Source of the DNA: an uncultured Enorma sp.
GTDB taxonomy: Bacteria > Actinomycetota > Coriobacteriia > Coriobacteriales > Coriobacteriaceae
Reading direction: 5' to 3'
Length of the DNA stretch: 25,730 bases
Assembly (NCBI GenBank): GCA_905210055.1
Contig: CAJLVH010000011.1
Coordinates: 1 to 25,730, forward strand
The notes under the pieces were generated by a model. The model searched no databases. It was not told where the DNA came from and saw nothing but the letters and a program-made list of their open reading frames with translations. Numbering within the stretch: the first letter of the stretch is position 1; every line of letters starts with the position of its first letter. The position numbers and the translations under genes were made by a program. Positions 13,435 to 20,275 of this stretch are shown here, one piece after another.

Positions 13435-14736
13435 ATGCCTGATTACGCGCCTGCCAATCGCTTTGAAGGCAGCTCTTCGTCGTGGATGCTTAAGCTCGGG
13501 TTCGTATGGGGCGGTGAGCTCGTGTCTGTGCTCACGAGCTCTATCTTGCAGATGGGTTTTATCTGGCACATCACGTTTACGACGAACTCTGCGAGCATGC
13601 TCTCACTTGCTTCGCTTGCGGGCTTTTTACCACTTGCACTGTTCGGCATGTTTGCGGGGGCCATCGTCGACCGTCTGCCGCTCAAGCGCACGCTTGTAGG
13701 AGCGGATCTGTTCATTGCGGCGGTGAGCGCCATTGTGGCCGCGGTATCGCTTACAGGCGCGTTGCCCGTGTGGGTGGTTATGGTGGCGCTTTTCTTCCGG
13801 GCTATCGGCAACGCGTTTCACACGCCGGCGTTCCAAGCGCTCACGCCGCTCGTTGCTCCTCCTGAACACCTTACGCGACTCGCGGGCGTAACTCAGGCGG
13901 TTCAATCCGGCGGTTACATCTTGGGGACGGCGATCGCGGCGGTTATCTATCCGCTCTGGGGGCTCACAGCCATGATCGCGCTTGATGTGGCGGGCGCTCT
14001 GTTCGCAACCGTCGCTATCATCGCGGCGCGGCTCGATGTGGGCGGGGCGGGCGCAAGGGATGCTGCCGAAGCGCCTGTAAATGCTGGCGGCATGCTCGCT
14101 CAGCTGCGTGCCCTTGTTTCCGAGACGGCGGAGGGCTACCGCGTCCTGCGTGGCTACGGGGGATTGTTTGCCCTTCTGTGGTGCGGCTTTGCCTTTACGC
14201 TTGTGTTCTCGCCCATCTCGGCGCTCTTTCCCATCATGACGCTCGATCACTTCGGCGGCACCACGGGCGATGCCGCGATGGCCGAGATCGTGTTCTCGAT
14301 GGGGATGATCGCGGGATCGGCGGTGCTCGCCTCGTGGGGCGGATTCAAGAACCGTGCGTTCACGGTGGTCGCGGCTACGGCGCTCTATGGTGTGGCGACG
14401 TTTGGGGCTGGTCTTCTCGGCACCGGTGGGTTCTCGCTTTTTCTTGCAGCGAGTTTTCTCATGGGGTTCAGCTCGCCGTTTTACTCCGGTCCGCAGACGG
14501 CGCTCATGCAGGAGAAGGTCCCACCCGAGTTTCTGGGCAGAGTATTCGGTTTGTATGGAGCCATCATGTCGTGGGCGTTGCCGTTGGGGCTCGCTGGCTC
14601 ATCGCTCTTCGCAGATGTTGTGGGAGCTTCTGCATGGTTTGTTGGAGCGGGTGCGGCGATGGTTGTGCTTGCCGCGATTACATGGGCGATTCCGAGCATC
14701 CGGCATGTCGAAGCGCCTCACGGTGATTTGAGCTAA
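13435..14736 (+). CDS. MFS permease, MefA-like drug efflux group
   Basis: The 433-residue protein has about 12 hydrophobic helices. The A-like motif between helices 2 and 3 reads GMFAGAIVDRLPLKRTLVGAD, and RAIGNAFHTPAFQALTPLVAPPEHLTRLAGV follows. This GNAFHTPA...L..PPE.L.R.. pattern is typical of the MefA/macrolide-efflux branch of the major facilitator superfamily (proton-driven exporters). The matching second-half motif is GFSSPFYSGPQTALMQEKVPPEFLGRVFGLYG. Actual substrate is unknown. AAAGGAGG precedes the ATG. The DUF188 gene starts 19 bases after its stop and is probably co-transcribed. Confidence 0.88.
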   Translation: MPDYAPANRFEGSSSSWMLKLGFVWGGELVSVLTSSILQMGFIWHITFTTNSASMLSLASLAGFLPLALFGMFAGAIVDRLPLKRTLVGADLFIAAVSAIVAAVSLTGALPVWVVMVALFFRAIGNAFHTPAFQALTPLVAPPEHLTRLAGVTQAVQSGGYILGTAIAAVIYPLWGLTAMIALDVAGALFATVAIIAARLDVGGAGARDAAEAPVNAGGMLAQLRALVSETAEGYRVLRGYGGLFALLWCGFAFTLVFSPISALFPIMTLDHFGGTTGDAAMAEIVFSMGMIAGSAVLASWGGFKNRAFTVVAATALYGVATFGAGLLGTGGFSLFLAASFLMGFSSPFYSGPQTALMQEKVPPEFLGRVFGLYGAIMSWALPLGLAGSSLFADVVGASAWFVGAGAAMVVLAAITWAIPSIRHVEAPHGDLS

Positions 14737-14755
14737 GGTGAGAGCTGGGGTACCT

Positions 14756-15298
14756 ATGCTTCACAATTGCACCCTCTACATCGATGCCGACGCGTGCCCG
14801 GTCACGCGCGAGGCGCTCAGCTGCGCACGGCGCGCCCGGGTAAGTGTCGTCATCGTGGGTAACACCACACAGAACCTCGAGCGGCACGTCCGGCGCGACG
14901 ACCCGCGCGACGCGGGTAATGCTCGCGGCCGCGACGCCACGCATGGAGGCTTTTGGGTGGACGTGCTCGACGTGTCCGTCGGCGCGGACAGCGCGGACTT
15001 CGCCATCGTGGAGCGCCTGCAGCCGAACGACGTGGTGGTTACGCAGGATATCGGCCTTGCGAGCATGGTGCTCGGGCGCGGTGCGGCAGCCATCGGCGTG
15101 CGCGGGCGCGTCTACACCAAGGCTACGATCGACATGGACCTCTTCATCCGCCATGAGGAGAAAAAGGTGCGCCGCGCTGGCGGCCGCACGCGCGGACCCG
15201 CGGCGTTCACGGACGAGGATCGAGCGCGGTTTACCCGTAACCTCGATGAACTCTTGCGGCAGGGCGGGGAGGAGCCAGGCGACGTTCGGGGCGCCTAA
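14756..15298 (+). CDS. YaiI/YqxD family (DUF188) protein
   Basis: The 180-residue protein opens with LYIDADACPVTREAL, the hallmark of the DUF188/YaiI family, a PIN-like fold with conserved acidic residues. Later hallmarks are VVTQDIGLASMVLGRGAAAIGVRGRVYT and the C-terminal RGPAAFTDEDRARF. The biochemical function of the family is not settled. Relative to usual members, a Arg/Asp/Gly-rich stretch (RRDDPRDAGNARGRDATHGG) is inserted after HV. I chose the ATG at 14756 over the GTG at 14738 because the family's N-terminus begins just before the IDADACP strand. The end overlaps the convergent XRE gene by four bases. Confidence 0.88.
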   Translation: MLHNCTLYIDADACPVTREALSCARRARVSVVIVGNTTQNLERHVRRDDPRDAGNARGRDATHGGFWVDVLDVSVGADSADFAIVERLQPNDVVVTQDIGLASMVLGRGAAAIGVRGRVYTKATIDMDLFIRHEEKKVRRAGGRTRGPAAFTDEDRARFTRNLDELLRQGGEEPGDVRGA

Positions 15299-15702
15299 TC
15301 TTCGTCGCTGTGCGAGAGCTGCACCAACGCGAGGCACGCGAGGCCGATACCAAGCAGGCAGAAGGCATTGCGAGGGTCGACCTCATCCATGATGGTGAGC
15401 GCCGTCACGCCCACGCCCATGGCAAGTGCGACCGCTTTGAGCACAAGCTCTGCGAGCGCGGGAACCTTGAAGTGCTTGGGTTGTTCCTGCGCGGCCGTCT
15501 TTACTTCAAGAAGCTCATCGACGGAAACACCGAGCACCTCGGCGAGTTTCGGAAGCGATGCAACGTCGGGGAATGAAAGGTCACGCTCCCACTTGCTTAC
15601 CGCTTTGTCCGTAACACCCATCTCGCGCGCGAGGTCGAGCTGAGTCATACCCTTTTCTTTGCGCAGTGCAGCGATGGTGGAGCCAAATGATTGCTTTGTC
15701 AT
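15295..15702 (-). CDS. XRE-family regulator with membrane tail
   Basis: The 135-residue protein has an N-terminal Cro/CI-type helix-turn-helix (about 5-65; GMTQLDLAREMGVTDKAVSKWERDLSFPDVASLPKLAEVLGVSVDELL). Two hydrophobic helices follow (ALAELVLKAVALAMGVGVTALTI and NAFCLLGIGLACLALVQL), so it is probably membrane-anchored. The ATG at 15702 is preceded by AAAGGA; an in-frame start five codons upstream lacks support. The promoter region upstream has CCGACC-NN-TAG direct repeats that may be its operator. The target and signal are unknown. Confidence 0.85.
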   Translation of the reverse strand: MTKQSFGSTIAALRKEKGMTQLDLAREMGVTDKAVSKWERDLSFPDVASLPKLAEVLGVSVDELLEVKTAAQEQPKHFKVPALAELVLKAVALAMGVGVTALTIMDEVDPRNAFCLLGIGLACLALVQLSHSDED

Positions 15703-15767
15703 GAGAAGTCCTTTCACGTGGGGGGCGATGACGTACCCATCGTTTCATGCCAGGGGCGCGCGCTCAA

Positions 15768-15799
15768 CCGACCGCTAGTTTAGTTTACCCGACCAGTAG
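15768..15799. promoter_or_regulatory. Direct repeats CCGACCNNTAG upstream of XRE gene
   Basis: CCGACCGCTAG (15768-15778) and CCGACCAGTAG (15789-15799) are spaced 21 bp apart, two helical turns. They are flanked by CTCAACC (15763) and its complement GGTTGAG (15809). On the minus strand TTGACT lies just upstream of the second repeat, so the repeats overlap a likely promoter of the XRE gene. Confidence 0.4.
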
Positions 15800-15963
15800 T
15801 CGAGTCAAGGTTGAGTATGTGTGAGCTGGGAAGATGCCAAAGTTGGGCGCGAGCGCGCGTGGTTGCGCGCCTTGCGCTCCTCCGCCGCAAGCCCTATCTC
15901 ACCTTGCCTTTTCGGTTGTTTGGGCGGTAGAGTTTATGGGCGGTCGAACAGGAGGGGTGCTGC

Positions 15964-16914
15964 GTGGACTTTGGGTTCGTGGCGATGCAGATGCTGGTGG
16001 TTTCTCTACCCATCGTGCTGGGTTGGGCGATCAACAAACTTGGGTTTCTTAATCCCGAGCTCGACTCCGGGCTATCCCAGCTGGTCATGAACATAGCGTT
16101 GCCCTGCACCATTCTGGCGGCGCTGCATGATGCCGAAGCGCTCCCTTCGATCGAGACGATGTTGCTCATCGTTGCTGCAACGTTCCTCGTGTACGTGGTG
16201 GCGGTTCCTATGGCCTTCGCCATTACGGCTCTGTTGCGCGTTCCCGTGGAAACGCGTGCGGCGTATCGGTTTGCCGTCGCGTTTGGCAACTGCGGCTTCA
16301 TCGGCCTGCCGGTGATTTCCGCGATATTTGGTACAAGCGCACTGCTCTATGCTGCCATATCGCTCATACCGGCTAACGTGGCGCTTTTCGGTGTGGGCGC
16401 GCTGCTGTTTTCCAGCGCGGAGGGCGATGCGGCAGATGGCGGGATCGGCAAGAAGCTTCGCCGAGTGTTCGCTTCGCTCAAGACCCCGACGCTCGTCATG
16501 AGCGTCGCTGTGCTCGTCCTTGCGCTTTTGGGCATTAAGGACCTGGGAATCGTAGGCGATGCGGCGAGCATTGTGGGGCAGATGACGACGCCGCTTGCGC
16601 TGCTCGTGACCGGATCGTCGATGGCGACATACCAGGTGCGCTCGATGCTTACGAATTACCGCGCATATATCGTTGCGGCTGTTCGTTTGGTACTGGTGCC
16701 GCTTGCGAGTCTTGTGGTGATACGCCTGCTTCCGCTTGATCCCCTCGCGACCGGCGTGGTGATCGTGGATTCTTCCATGCCTGTAGCGACGGTGGGCACG
16801 CTTTTCTGCCTGCAGCATCACGTGGATGTGAAGCCCATGCTGCAGATCACCTTCATCTCGATCGTGGGATCGATTCTGAGCATCCCGCTCGTGACGGTGC
16901 TCGTGGGTGCGTAA
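15964..16914 (+). CDS. AEC (auxin efflux carrier) family permease
   Basis: The 316-residue integral membrane protein has about ten hydrophobic helices in two halves, each ending in a conserved break. Typical AEC features are LSQLVMNIALPCTILAAL in the first half, FGNCGFIGLPVISAIFG in the middle, and VDSSMPVATVGTLF in the last part. Bacterial members include malate/malonate and other organic-acid carriers; the substrate here is not evident. The start is a GTG preceded by AGGAGG at eight bases. It is transcribed away from the XRE regulator at 15295-15702, from which it is separated by 261 bases, so it could be that regulator's target. Confidence 0.88.
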   Translation: MDFGFVAMQMLVVSLPIVLGWAINKLGFLNPELDSGLSQLVMNIALPCTILAALHDAEALPSIETMLLIVAATFLVYVVAVPMAFAITALLRVPVETRAAYRFAVAFGNCGFIGLPVISAIFGTSALLYAAISLIPANVALFGVGALLFSSAEGDAADGGIGKKLRRVFASLKTPTLVMSVAVLVLALLGIKDLGIVGDAASIVGQMTTPLALLVTGSSMATYQVRSMLTNYRAYIVAAVRLVLVPLASLVVIRLLPLDPLATGVVIVDSSMPVATVGTLFCLQHHVDVKPMLQITFISIVGSILSIPLVTVLVGA

Positions 16915-16987
16915 AAGAAAGAGAACGACGGGTTACCTTCTTAGCTGCATTGCCGTAATCTACCAGTCACTTGGCGGATGGACGGGT

Positions 16988-17000
16988 CTACGTTTCGTAG
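16988..17000. promoter_or_regulatory. Small palindrome upstream of the XRE-desulfoferrodoxin gene
   Basis: CTACG-TTT-CGTAG is a perfect 5-bp inverted repeat in the 171-base gap between the AEC permease and the fused regulator, 85 bases before its start. It could be an operator; there is no second copy in the window to support this. Confidence 0.3.
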
Positions 17001-17085
17001 GTGGCGTGCGTGCTCGCGTCCATGCATACTGGGGCGCAGCACGTGCCTTTGCTGTTCAAGTAGATCATGGACGAAGGGAATCGTT

Positions 17086-17700
17086 ATGCCGGGATACCTA
17101 ACCGCCGAAACCATCAAGGGCCTGCGCGAGGGGCGCGGCCTCACGCAGCGTGCCCTCGCGGATGCTGTGGGCGTGACTGACAAGGCGGTGTCGAAATGGG
17201 AGTCCGGGCGCGGCCTGCCCGATATAAACCCGCTGGAGCCGTTGGCGGCGGCGCTCGGGGTGTCGGTGGCGGAGCTTCTTACGGGGGACATTCGCCAAAA
17301 CGCTAACCGCGCGGGCAACCTCATGCGGGCGCGGTTCTATGTATGCCCCGTATGCGGTAACGTCGTTTACGCCCTCGGCGAAGGGTCGTTCTCGTGCTGC
17401 GGGGTGCATCTCGTGCCATGCGAGGCGGAGGAGCCTGACGAGGCGCATGGGCTGCAGGTGGAGCGCGTCGAGGACGAATGGTACGTCACGCTCGACCATC
17501 CCATGACCAAGGAGCATTACATCAGCTTCATCGCGTACGTCACGATGGACGGCATCACGTTCAAGAAGCTCTACCCCGAGCAGGAAGCCGCGGCGCGGCT
17601 CCGCATGGGGGCGTCGGGCACGCTCTATGCCTATTGCAACCGGCATGGGCTCTTCAAGGTGCGCACGCCGCGGCGTTCGCAGGTAGCTGGCCGCGTATAG
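17086..17700 (+). CDS. XRE regulator fused to desulfoferrodoxin (superoxide reductase) domain
   Basis: The 204-residue protein joins an N-terminal Cro/CI helix-turn-helix (about 8-66; GLTQRALADAVGVTDKAVSKWE) to a whole desulfoferrodoxin module. A desulforedoxin-type Fe(Cys)4 site is visible as C87, C90, C104, C105 (YVCPVCGNVVY...FSCCG). The superoxide reductase centre follows, with candidate ligands H121, H138 and H144 (HPMTKEHYI), C184 and H187 (YCNRHG). Spacing 17-6-40-3 is close to the 20-6-41-3 of known enzymes. The catalytic Lys that precedes the first His in the usual EKH motif is Ala here (EAH). This suggests a redox- or superoxide-sensing regulator more than a full enzyme. The ATG at 17086 follows GAAGGG. 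Confidence 0.85.
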   Translation: MPGYLTAETIKGLREGRGLTQRALADAVGVTDKAVSKWESGRGLPDINPLEPLAAALGVSVAELLTGDIRQNANRAGNLMRARFYVCPVCGNVVYALGEGSFSCCGVHLVPCEAEEPDEAHGLQVERVEDEWYVTLDHPMTKEHYISFIAYVTMDGITFKKLYPEQEAAARLRMGASGTLYAYCNRHGLFKVRTPRRSQVAGRV

Positions 17701-17706
17701 GAAAGC

Positions 17707-17742
17707 GCGCGCCGGGGGGCGGCCGACGTTCACCCGGCGCGC
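17707..17742. terminator. Hairpin between convergent XRE genes
   Basis: A perfect 10-bp stem GCGCGCCGGG/CCCGGCGCGC with a 16-base loop fills the gap between the two convergent regulators. No T-run follows on either strand, so termination strength is uncertain. Confidence 0.5.
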
Positions 17743-17751
17743 GTGGTGCAG

Positions 17752-18381
17752 CTACCCGAGCAGCACATTCGCGAGCGCGGCTCCGCCGTAGCCCACGAAC
17801 GCGCCGATGGCCATCGCGATCAGCATTTTTCCGACGGCGCGTACGATCTTCAGCCAGCGGGGGATGAGGCTTTCGCGCCGGCGCTTCTCGGTGTCGCGCT
17901 CGACGTCCTCGCCGTTCCAGAACGAGAGGATCTCGTGGTAGGTGACGAGGTCGTGGTCGCGCTTGATGCGCTCGACCCAGCAGGCGGCGAACATGGCGAC
18001 GTCCCAGAGCACGAGGGCGAGCACGAAGGTGGGCACGGTCTGCTCGAGCGGCCAGCCCCAGGCGAACGTCTGCAGGCATATCCAGGCCATGGCGAGGAGC
18101 ACGAGCAGCAGGAATCCTACCATCACGTAGCTCAGGCGCTTCATTGTGCGGACATCGGCGTCGATCGTTTCGGTCATGGTCTCAACATCTCCTTTGATGA
18201 GGGCGTCCACGGTCACGCCGAAGATCTCGGAGAGGAGGATGAGGCTCTGGACATCGGGATAGGTCTTGTCGTTCTCCCACGAGCTGATCGTCTGGCGGCT
18301 CACGTACACGCGCGCCGCGAGGTCGTCCTGCGACATTCCTGCGTTCGCTCGCTGTTCGCGTATGCGTTTCCCGACTTCCAT
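17752..18381 (-). CDS. XRE-family regulator with C-terminal membrane domain
   Basis: The 209-residue protein begins MEVGKRIREQRANAGMSQDDLAARVYVSRQTISSWEND, a Cro/CI-type DNA-binding domain (about 1-65). Three or so hydrophobic helices follow: LSYVMVGFLLLVLLAMAWIC, TVPTFVLALVLWDVAMFAAC and the C-terminal IVRAVGKMLIAMAIGAFVGY. A charged cytoplasmic loop (about 135-175) separates the last two. It is a membrane-bound regulator of unknown signal. The ATG at 18381 has GGGAGG at suitable spacing; the open frame continues upstream but with a Cys/Arg/Pro-rich sequence typical of non-coding frames. In the 184 bases between this start and the GNAT gene I saw no convincing promoter. Confidence 0.85.
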   Translation of the reverse strand: MEVGKRIREQRANAGMSQDDLAARVYVSRQTISSWENDKTYPDVQSLILLSEIFGVTVDALIKGDVETMTETIDADVRTMKRLSYVMVGFLLLVLLAMAWICLQTFAWGWPLEQTVPTFVLALVLWDVAMFAACWVERIKRDHDLVTYHEILSFWNGEDVERDTEKRRRESLIPRWLKIVRAVGKMLIAMAIGAFVGYGGAALANVLLG

Positions 18382-18565
18382 GCCGTACCTCCCTTGCGTT
18401 GCTTCGGTGCGACCCTTGCGATTTCGACCATGCCACATGCTGCCGCATCGTACCATCAAATGGAGCCGACAAGGCGCGGATGGGGCGCATGAACGCGTGT
18501 CGGGAGTTCTTGACATGGCCTTGAGCTGGTATGTTGCGTAGCGCGAGAGCCGCAGATGCTGCCGG

Positions 18566-19084
18566 CTACTCGTTTTCGGCGATATCTTTTATGAAGAATC
18601 GGTTCATCGTGCTGTGCTGGACGAAGGAAGGTCGCTCGATGAGTTCGAAGCCAAGGCGACGGTAAAGGCGCAGCGCCGCTTCAAGGTTTGAATGCGTTTC
18701 GAGGTAAAGACGACGAAAACCGCGTTCGCGGGCGGTCGCTTCGACAGCATCCATGAGCGCGGTCCCTATGCCTTGGTGCCGCGCCGCATCATCGACATAG
18801 AGCTTTTGGACTTCCGCGCAGCGGTCGAAGGGAGGAAAAGCCGAAAGCCCGGCGCCGCCCAGCACGGTGCCCCGATGGTCGGCGGCGACGAAGTACGCTC
18901 GGCTCCGTTCATCGGCAGCATAGTACGTGCTGAGGTGATCGAGCTCTGGATCGAAATAGGCTGTGCCAGGGATATCGAGCCCGTGGGCACGGAGCGCGGC
19001 GCGTGCGATGCGAGCCATGGCGGCATCGTCTCGGGGCGCGATGGGTCGGATGTGAACGCCCGGGGTTTCAGACTCGTCTAACAC
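18566..19084 (-). CDS. GNAT-family N-acetyltransferase
   Basis: The 172-residue protein is a GCN5-related acetyltransferase. The acceptor-side N-terminus is VHIRPIAPRDDAAMARIARAAL. The acetyl-CoA pyrophosphate loop is seen in VQKLYVDDAARHQGIGTALMDAVE (Q/R-x-x-G-x-G/A pattern as RHQGIG). The end LETHSNLEAALRLYRRLGFELIERP is the usual motif B region. The substrate is not predictable. The start is a GTG nine bases after the stop of the zinc-ribbon gene upstream, so the two are probably one transcript. Confidence 0.88.
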   Translation of the reverse strand: MLDESETPGVHIRPIAPRDDAAMARIARAALRAHGLDIPGTAYFDPELDHLSTYYAADERSRAYFVAADHRGTVLGGAGLSAFPPFDRCAEVQKLYVDDAARHQGIGTALMDAVEATARERGFRRLYLETHSNLEAALRLYRRLGFELIERPSFVQHSTMNRFFIKDIAENE

Positions 19085-19093
19085 AGGTCTGCC

Positions 19094-19555
19094 CTATGAC
19101 TTCTTCTCCATGACGTTTCCGCACTTGGGGCACTTCACGCGGATGCGCCCTTTGCCGCGCGGCACGGAGAGCATCTGGCCGCAGTTCTTGCACTTGAAGT
19201 ACATCGTGGTCTTGCGGTTGGCCCACATCTTCTGGGCGGTTCGCTTGGTGCGTTCGAAATTCGTGCTCCTCGACGAGCTGGGGTTGGGACGGTAGCCGCC
19301 ATGTCCGCCCTTGAAGCGCTCACCGATCACGGGAACGCGTGCCATGAGCGTGCAGAACTGCTCGTTTTCGCGGCGGCGCGCCGGGAAGTTCTTGGAGAAC
19401 GCGCGCAGCAGGGCGACGACGATCACGATGAGCGCCACGATCGAGACGAACCGTGCACTGGAAAGCGTGCCCAGGAGCGCGAGCACCAGGCCGACGGCAC
19501 CGAGCGCCGTTGAGAGATCGTCGACGCCGTAACGTCCTTTCATGAAGTCCTGCAT
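19094..19555 (-). CDS. Membrane protein with C-terminal zinc ribbon
   Basis: The 153-residue protein has a hydrophobic N-terminal part (about 14-50; ALGAVGLVLALLGTLSSARFVSIVALIVIVVALL, one or two helices). A basic Ser/Arg-rich linker follows, then a four-Cys ribbon YFKCKNCGQMLSVPRGKGRIRVKCPKCGNVME. The CxxC...CxxC spacing with the RVKCPKCG ending is a generic zinc-ribbon often seen in small membrane proteins of unknown role. GAAGGA precedes the ATG at 19555; the longer open frame upstream crosses the 19582 hairpin and the 19685 repeat and is Arg/Ser/Pro-rich, so I rejected it. Function unknown. Confidence 0.78.
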   Translation of the reverse strand: MQDFMKGRYGVDDLSTALGAVGLVLALLGTLSSARFVSIVALIVIVVALLRAFSKNFPARRRENEQFCTLMARVPVIGERFKGGHGGYRPNPSSSRSTNFERTKRTAQKMWANRKTTMYFKCKNCGQMLSVPRGKGRIRVKCPKCGNVMEKKS

Positions 19556-19581
19556 GCGGGTGTCCTTCCGAATACGTGAAG

Positions 19582-19613
19582 CGCCCGCGCGCCTCGTATG
19601 AGATGCGCGGGCG
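19582..19613. terminator. Hairpin downstream of csoR
   Basis: A 9-bp perfect stem CGCCCGCGC/GCGCGGGCG encloses an inner CTC/GAG pairing. It lies between csoR and the zinc-ribbon gene and may end the copper operon. There is no T-run on the minus strand; the plus-strand tail TTGGTTTT is T-rich, but no plus-strand gene precedes it. Confidence 0.4.
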
Positions 19614-19684
19614 TTGGTTTTGACTGCCTTAGTTGTACCCAGATGCGGCGCGGTTATCCGAACGCGGCGCGACAAAACCTCCAT

Positions 19685-19733
19685 CCAGCCAATAACCCCC
19701 GTCCCCAATGGCGGGGGGGTCCCTAATGGCGGG
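19685..19733. repeat. Dispersed repeat copy A abutting the csoR stop
   Basis: Bases 19685-19712 match the reverse complement of 25677-25704 exactly over 28 bases; the core is CCCCCGTCCCCAATGG. Next to it a 15-base unit is repeated, GTCCCCAATGGCGGG (19701) and GTCCCTAATGGCGGG (19719). The element ends exactly at the csoR stop codon. It is probably a REP-type intergenic repeat. Confidence 0.8.
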
Positions 19734-20006
19734 TTAGCGGGCGAGCTTGTCGATAACCTGCGCGATCTCTTTGAGCTTCTCGTCCTTTTCCGCCGTGCTG
19801 CCGCTATCCGCCGCCGTGCGCACGCAATGTTCGACGTGTGCTTTGAGTACATCGGCGTTCACGCGGGCAAGAAGCGATTCGGTCGCCATGAGCTGTGTGG
19901 AGATGTCGATGCAGTACCGGTCTTCCTCCACCATGCGCATGATGCCATCGATCTGCCCGCGCGCGGTTTTGAGCAGGCGAAGCACCTGGTCGCGATTCGC
20001 CTGCAT
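19734..20006 (-). CDS. csoR: Copper-sensing repressor CsoR
   Basis: The 90-residue all-helical protein is a CsoR/RcnR-family repressor: QVLRLLKTARGQIDGIMRMVEEDRYCIDISTQLMA at the start. The Cu(I) ligand triad is C32, H57 and C61, spaced 25 and 4 as in characterised CsoR proteins. This C-H-C pattern points to copper rather than Ni/Co or formaldehyde sensors. It is the last gene of copA-copZ-csoR, one base after copZ, so it is co-expressed and autoregulated. The apo protein should bind the GC-rich palindrome upstream of copA and release it when Cu(I) rises. A dispersed repeat begins right after the stop. Confidence 0.92.
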   Translation of the reverse strand: MQANRDQVLRLLKTARGQIDGIMRMVEEDRYCIDISTQLMATESLLARVNADVLKAHVEHCVRTAADSGSTAEKDEKLKEIAQVIDKLAR

Positions 20007-20007
20007 A

Positions 20008-20223
20008 CTAGGCTGCCTCGACAGAGACCGCCTTGAAGCCGGCTGCTTCGACGGCAGCGGTGAGCGCCTCCGCGGCTACCTCGCCAGAGCACTCGACCTG
20101 GACGGTATTGGTCTCGTGGTTCGCATCGGCGTCCGTCACGCCGGCGACCTTCATGAGCTCCGTCTCGACGGCGGCATCGCAGTGTCCGCAGTGGAGGCCT
20201 TCGGTCTTGATGATGTAGTTCAT
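20008..20223 (-). CDS. copZ: Copper chaperone CopZ
   Basis: The 71-residue ferredoxin-fold HMA protein starts MNYIIKTEGLHCGHCDAAVE. The Cu(I)-binding pair is in CGHC; the usual MxCxxC has Leu-His before the first Cys instead of Met-Thr. The end AAVEAAGFKAVSV is typical. It would carry Cu(I) to CopA and may hand it to CsoR. AAAGGA precedes the ATG. A T7 run and weak hairpin lie between copA and this gene, so copZ-csoR may be made at a different level from copA. Confidence 0.9.
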   Translation of the reverse strand: MNYIIKTEGLHCGHCDAAVETELMKVAGVTDADANHETNTVQVECSGEVAAEALTAAVEAAGFKAVSVEAA

Positions 20224-20252
20224 GGTACGTTCCTTTCTTTGGTGCGAATGTT

Positions 20253-20275
20253 AAAAAAACCTGGGGTAATGTTAC
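20253..20275 (-). terminator. Weak terminator/attenuator between copA and copZ
   Basis: On the minus strand, GGTAACATTACC (short self-complementary segment overlapping the copA stop) and CCAGG are followed by seven T. The stem is short, so only partial termination is expected. The segment CCTGGGGTAATGTTAC is shared with 6413-6428. Confidence 0.4.

Noticed and set aside
13921..13930. TTGGGGACGG in the MFS gene, and a similar string near 24427 in ade, as repeat copies
   Set aside because: Only the short core matches, both lie inside well-conserved coding sequence, and flanks do not extend the similarity.
15821..16090. Plus-strand open frame overlapping the AEC start
   Set aside because: Overlaps the AEC gene in another frame, Trp/Gly/Ser-rich with no family resemblance; the AEC start has AGGAGG.
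18510..18515. TTGACA as a plus-strand promoter
   Set aside because: No -10 at a usable distance (TATGTT is only 14 bases away) and no plus-strand gene follows.
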